DNA of 64,000 bases. It comes from Ruegeria meonggei (GTDB taxonomy: Bacteria > Pseudomonadota > Alphaproteobacteria > Rhodobacterales > Rhodobacteraceae). The notes under the pieces are model-generated. The model worked only from the letters and a program-made list of their open reading frames with translations, was not told the DNA's origin and ran no database searches. Shown one piece after another: positions 60,662-64,000 of this stretch. Each line of letters starts with the position of its first letter. Position 1 is the first letter of the stretch. The stretch lies in assembly GCF_900172215.1 (NCBI RefSeq), contig NZ_FWFP01000003.1, positions 124,001 to 188,000 on the forward strand. Direction: 5' to 3'. The position numbers were made by a program, and so were the translations under genes.

Positions 60662-62109
60662 CAACTTCTCCAGAAATGAGTGGTAAACAGCGCGTAGACG
60701 GCCAACAACTCAAGCCGTCCAACCAGCATACCGATGGTCAGCAGCCATTTTGCAGTGTCGTTCAGGTTCGCGAAATTGCCCGCCGGACCAATTTGGTCCC
60801 CCAACCCTGGTCCGACATTCGCCAGTGCAGTCGCCGCCCCCGAAACTGAGGTGATAAAGTCCAGACCAGTCAACGCCAAGGCCCAGGACAACACGCCCAG
60901 CGTGACCACGAAGAACATAAAGAAGCTCATGACAGAGGTCAGAACGTCCGGTCCGATCGTACGCCCGTCGTATTGCGGCGCAAACACTCCGTGCGGAGAC
61001 CGGATGCGACGGATCTGCGTCTTGATTGAAGCAAACAGCAGCTGATACCGGAAGATCTTGATTGAACAGGCGGTTGATCCAGCGCACCCGCCAATCAGTC
61101 CGATCAGAAAGAACAACATGATCGGAAAGCTGCCCCAGCCCATGTAATCAACACTGGCATATCCGGTGCCGGAAATGATCGAAGTGATATTGAACAGGGA
61201 CTCGCGGAATGCTTGTTCCCAGTGATGCGGAAATACTGAGGTCAGAAAGACCGACATGATCACAACCAGAACCAGGATCGTGGCCAGAAACACTCGGATT
61301 TGGCTGTCTCGCCAAAGCGAGCTTGTCGTGCCGTTGGCGAACTGGACGTAGCGAACAAACGGCAAAGCCGCGAGAATCATGAAGACTGACGCCGCATATT
61401 CGGAAGGCCCTGAAAACGTCCCGAAAGACGCGTCATAGTTGGAAAACCCGCCGGTCGAAATCGTTGTCAGCGCATGAACCAGAGCGTCGAAAAAGCTCAT
61501 CCCTAACCCGGCATAGACCAAAACGCAGACAATGGTCAGAAAGACGTAGATCAAGGAAATCTGACCTGCAATCTCTTGCGCGCGGGGCAGGATTTTCCCC
61601 ATTGTTTCAAACCCTTCCGAACGGAAGATTTGCATACCGCCAACTCGAAGCTCGGGCAGGAAAACCATGGCGACCACAATGATGCCGATCCCGCCCAGCC
61701 ATTGCAGCACGCCGCGCCACAACAAAAGCCCACGCGGCAGACTATCCAAGCCTGAAATAACGGTAGAACCGGTGGTCGTCAGCCCCGACATCGCCTCAAA
61801 ATACGCATCGACAAACCGCAGTTCGGTCTCACCGAACAAAAACGGGATCGCACCGAAAAACGGCAGCGCGACCCATACGCCGGTAGTCAGCAAAAAGGTC
61901 TGACGGATCGTCAGACCTTCGCCCACCCCATTGGAGCAACTGAGTGAGAGGATAACGCCGGTCAGAATTGTGATGACGCCGCTTTCGAGAAACACATGCC
62001 ATTCGCCCCGACCTTCGATGAGATCCGCAAGCATGGGCAGCATCATGGTCGCCCCAAGAATGGCGACCAACAGGCCTATCACATATCCAACCGGGCGCAT
62101 GTCCGTCAT
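60661..62109 (-). CDS. TrkH-family potassium uptake protein
   Basis: A 482-residue K+ channel-like transporter with four M1-P-M2 repeats. Selectivity-filter loops are visible as TTTGSTVI, STGGFSNYD, SGTGYASVD and the last GPGLGDQ region, and the N-terminal helix is present. TrkH works with a cytosolic TrkA NAD-binding subunit, which is not in the window. It overlaps the TPP enzyme gene, an unrelated function. The start ATG at 62109 is one of two close Met codons (the other four codons in). Confidence 0.92.
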   Translation of the reverse strand: MTDMRPVGYVIGLLVAILGATMMLPMLADLIEGRGEWHVFLESGVITILTGVILSLSCSNGVGEGLTIRQTFLLTTGVWVALPFFGAIPFLFGETELRFVDAYFEAMSGLTTTGSTVISGLDSLPRGLLLWRGVLQWLGGIGIIVVAMVFLPELRVGGMQIFRSEGFETMGKILPRAQEIAGQISLIYVFLTIVCVLVYAGLGMSFFDALVHALTTISTGGFSNYDASFGTFSGPSEYAASVFMILAALPFVRYVQFANGTTSSLWRDSQIRVFLATILVLVVIMSVFLTSVFPHHWEQAFRESLFNITSIISGTGYASVDYMGWGSFPIMLFFLIGLIGGCAGSTACSIKIFRYQLLFASIKTQIRRIRSPHGVFAPQYDGRTIGPDVLTSVMSFFMFFVVTLGVLSWALALTGLDFITSVSGAATALANVGPGLGDQIGPAGNFANLNDTAKWLLTIGMLVGRLELLAVYALFTTHFWRS

Positions 62110-62160
62110 GAGGCGCAGCGTTGGCGCGCCTGCACGACAGTGTCAAGCGGATGCCCGGTT

Positions 62161-63066
62161 TTACTTGTCCGTTTTGGCAACCGACGAAGGCATCGCAGGC
62201 GGGTTCGACGGCGCGCGCGTGTTGCGCGCAGCTGCGGTGGGCTTGGCTGCCTGAGGTTCAGCGACTGCAACCTTTGCTGCAACGGGTTTTGCTGCCTCGG
62301 CCTTGGCGGCTTCGGGTTTTGCGGCCTCAACCTTGGACGCCATGGGTTTCGCTGCAACTGCCTTGGGAGCTGTCGACTTAGCTGCCGCTGCTTTGGGTGT
62401 GGCAGCTATAGGCGCTGTTGTTTTGGGCGCCTCAACTTTGGGTGCAACAGCTTTCACAGCTGCGGCTTTCGGCGCTGCGGGCTTGGCTGCAGCCTTTGGA
62501 GCGACAGTTTTGGCGGCTGCCTTGGGCGCGGCCGGTTTGGCCGGAGCAGCAGCAGCGGGTTTGGCAACCGCTTTCGGTGCAGGTGTCGCGGCAACTGGCT
62601 TTGCAGCGGCAGGTTTGGGCGCAGCAGCTGCAACAGATTTCGTCGCCGGAGCTTTTGAGGCCGGAGCGGTTTTGGCAATCGCAGCCTTAGCAACCGCGGG
62701 CTTTTTTGCAGTCGCAGTGGGTGCGGTCTTGGCTTTTGCCGCCGGTTTCACAGCCGCAGGCTTGGATGATTCGATCTTAGCATCGACAGTTGCTTTTGCC
62801 TGAACCGCCGGCGTTGCCTTGGCGGCTGGCTTTGGCTTGGCCTTGACTGCCGGCGCTACCGTCTTGGCCTGCGATTTGAATTCCGGTGCCTTGGCAACCG
62901 GCGCGGGGATTTTGGATGACGCGTACAGGGCCTGCACCGGTAAAAAGGGCAGTTCCAACGCAGAGCATGTCAAAATCTGCATGATTTTCAGCTGGTTGCT
63001 GACCGCTTGTCCAGCCATACGAATTGCCGCTGCCTGAAACTCCAGCGGTTGGGTAATCGGGTTCAT
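62161..63066 (-). CDS. Histone-H1-like Ala/Lys/Pro-repeat protein with PhaF-like layout
   Basis: A 301-residue protein of two parts. Residues 1-55 (PLEFQAAAIRMAGQAVSNQL, then a hydrophobic IMQILTCSALELPFLPVQAL) look like a short amphipathic domain. Residues 60-301 are almost entirely Ala, Lys, Pro and Val repeats (KPAAKA, APKAAA, AVAKPAAA) as in histone H1 tails and the C-terminus of PhaF, a DNA-binding phasin. GGAGAAAACACTC precedes the ATG. A PhaR-type TGC-rich box lies upstream, supporting a link to PHA granules. Alternative: an AlgP-like nucleoid protein. Confidence 0.75.
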   Translation of the reverse strand: MNPITQPLEFQAAAIRMAGQAVSNQLKIMQILTCSALELPFLPVQALYASSKIPAPVAKAPEFKSQAKTVAPAVKAKPKPAAKATPAVQAKATVDAKIESSKPAAVKPAAKAKTAPTATAKKPAVAKAAIAKTAPASKAPATKSVAAAAPKPAAAKPVAATPAPKAVAKPAAAAPAKPAAPKAAAKTVAPKAAAKPAAPKAAAVKAVAPKVEAPKTTAPIAATPKAAAAKSTAPKAVAAKPMASKVEAAKPEAAKAEAAKPVAAKVAVAEPQAAKPTAAARNTRAPSNPPAMPSSVAKTDK

Positions 63067-63278
63067 GAGTGTTTTCTCCTGTGAAAGCGATGCAACCTGC
63101 GAAAGAGTAAAGAACCCTGACCGCCCAGCATATTCGGACGGATTGCGTTGCCTTGCAGTCCAGGGCGTCGCACGTGTCGGCTTCCTTTTCAGAGTCACGT
63201 AGCCACCAGATACACGGCTACGACATAGGTGCATTCGATGCCACTATAGTGTGAATTGGATGCAGTCGCAGCAAAAAA

Positions 63279-63293
63279 TGCTGCATTGCGGCA
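63279..63293 (-). promoter_or_regulatory. PhaR-type box upstream of the H1-like gene
   Basis: TGCTGCATTGCGGCA differs by one base from the perfect palindrome at 37679-37693. TGCAGTCGCAGCA just before it (63261-63273) adds more TGC/GCA half-sites. It lies about 213 bases upstream of the gene start. Confidence 0.55.
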
Positions 63294-63343
63294 ATTACCC
63301 GCCGTCAGAAGTGTTTTTATGCTTACTTAAAGCCCCGTCCGGG

Positions 63344-64000
63344 TCACCCTACATGGAACAGCGTTGTAAACAGACGCGGGTCCAAACTGGCGGAAACAAA
63401 GGTTGGGCCCTTGGTCAAAACCGAAACGGCATCATGGCTGTGCAGGCTTTCCTGATGGCTGGCTACCACACGGAAATCGCCGACATGGTGATCGGCCAAC
63501 AGTTCGGCACAGAACAGGCGGGCTGCATCTTCGACAAAGATCGGGTTTGCTGCGTTGAGCTCAGCAAAGGCCTGCTCATCCTCGCGTTTGACCATAACTT
63601 GCGTTTCAGTCGGAACTGCCCGGCGACACAGGCCAATCAAATCCTCGAACCAAAGGCAATCCGCATCACAATCGACAACCACCGAAATCCGCGCGACCGA
63701 ACGCTGCGAATGCGGCGTCGCCAATTGCCCACGTGTTGCACGGGCATGTTCGCTAAGCTCCAGAGAGCATGGGCAGGTCGATGAGTAGACATAGTCGAGA
63801 TGCATGATTTTCTGGCGCACGCCATTCTGTTCAACCAGTTCCAACGCGATGTCGTAATACTGGTACCCTTCCAGCCCGGACCGCAGGCTTTTCACCCGGT
63901 CGGGATAGGAAAACCGCATCTGAATGCGTGCGTCAAAACTGTCCAGGTCGGACATGTAGTCGTCCAGCGCGGCCTCCATAACCTCAAAGCTGAACGTCCG
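63344..64000 (-). CDS. folE2: GTP cyclohydrolase FolE2, C-terminal part (runs off the window)
   Basis: About 218 residues are visible, the start lying beyond the window edge. SSTCPCSLELSEHARA carries the catalytic cysteine and metal ligands typical of the zinc-independent type IB enzyme, and PHSQRSVARISVV and ELLADHHVGDFRVVASHQES follow. FolE2 makes dihydroneopterin triphosphate, the first step of folate synthesis, so it belongs to the same pathway as folB and folP at 45.7-47.7 kb. It ends 277 bases upstream of the H1-like gene. Identification is firm, the N-terminus cannot be judged. Confidence 0.95.
   Translation of the reverse strand, partial: RTFSFEVMEAALDDYMSDLDSFDARIQMRFSYPDRVKSLRSGLEGYQYYDIALELVEQNGVRQKIMHLDYVYSSTCPCSLELSEHARATRGQLATPHSQRSVARISVVVDCDADCLWFEDLIGLCRRAVPTETQVMVKREDEQAFAELNAANPIFVEDAARLFCAELLADHHVGDFRVVASHQESLHSHDAVSVLTKGPTFVSASLDPRLFTTLFHVG

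Noticed and set aside
62303-62803. Ala/Gly-rich antisense frame opposite the H1-like gene
   Set aside because: Produced by the repeat composition; the minus-strand frame has a ribosome binding site and a family-like layout.

Overview
The window is about 64 kb of a high-GC alphaproteobacterial chromosome, almost certainly from the Roseobacter group (Rhodobacteraceae). Lineage-typical gene pairings and families support this: rluD divergent from a DUF6476 gene, RpoH of the RpoHI type, a glyQ/DUF6446/glyS/ppdK block, FolE2-type GTP cyclohydrolase, and boxes resembling CtrA, FnrL and PhaR sites. The genus cannot be fixed from sequence alone. One tRNA gene (tRNA-Leu, GAG anticodon) is present; no rRNA genes and no CRISPR array were seen.

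Layout. 1-9.5 kb is core housekeeping: an SUV3-like helicase (cut by the window edge), a TPR protein, SCP2-like protein and alpha/beta hydrolase, oligoendopeptidase F, a DMT exporter, a small DksA-like zinc protein, an oxidoreductase, rpoH with a sigma-32-type promoter in front of it, and rluD. 9.5-15.6 kb is an accessory minus-strand operon with two related family-2 glycosyltransferases, an HIRRGD-motif/TPR protein, an alpha/beta-hydrolase-like protein and a sulfotransferase-like protein; it probably builds or decorates a surface glycan.

15.76-25.44 kb is an integrated element bounded by a 16-bp direct repeat, one copy of which is the 3' end of tRNA-Leu(GAG). It carries a tyrosine integrase next to the tRNA, a serine recombinase, RNase HI, a RadC/JAB protein, a secreted thermonuclease-like protein, an HNH endonuclease with a McrA-like layout, a DUF3800 protein, several unknown small proteins and about 1 kb of unexplained non-coding DNA. 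No phage structural or conjugation genes are visible. It is the best place in the window to look for an undescribed (probably defence or satellite) system.

25.6-44.4 kb returns to core and metabolic genes: a DsbA-family oxidoreductase, lipB, a CDF metal exporter with a divergent MerR regulator, a HIT protein, ctaD behind a perfect FNR-type box, carA, a GT2 glycosyltransferase with an N-terminal MshEN (c-di-GMP-type) domain behind a perfect CtrA-type box, a UbiH-type monooxygenase, a class V aminotransferase with a divergent GntR regulator, and two overlapping Lrp/AsnC regulators divergent from ilvC.

44.4-64 kb holds glmM-folP-folB as a minus-strand run, a cell-wall hydrolase, pyruvate phosphate dikinase, the glycyl-tRNA synthetase genes with gltS and DUF6446 between them, a predicted inactive trypsin-like protein, a TPP-dependent decarboxylase overlapping trkH, a histone-H1-like Ala/Lys/Pro-repeat protein (PhaF-like layout, with a PhaR-like box upstream) and the C-terminal part of FolE2. 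Together these serve folate, tRNA charging, cell envelope and carbon metabolism.
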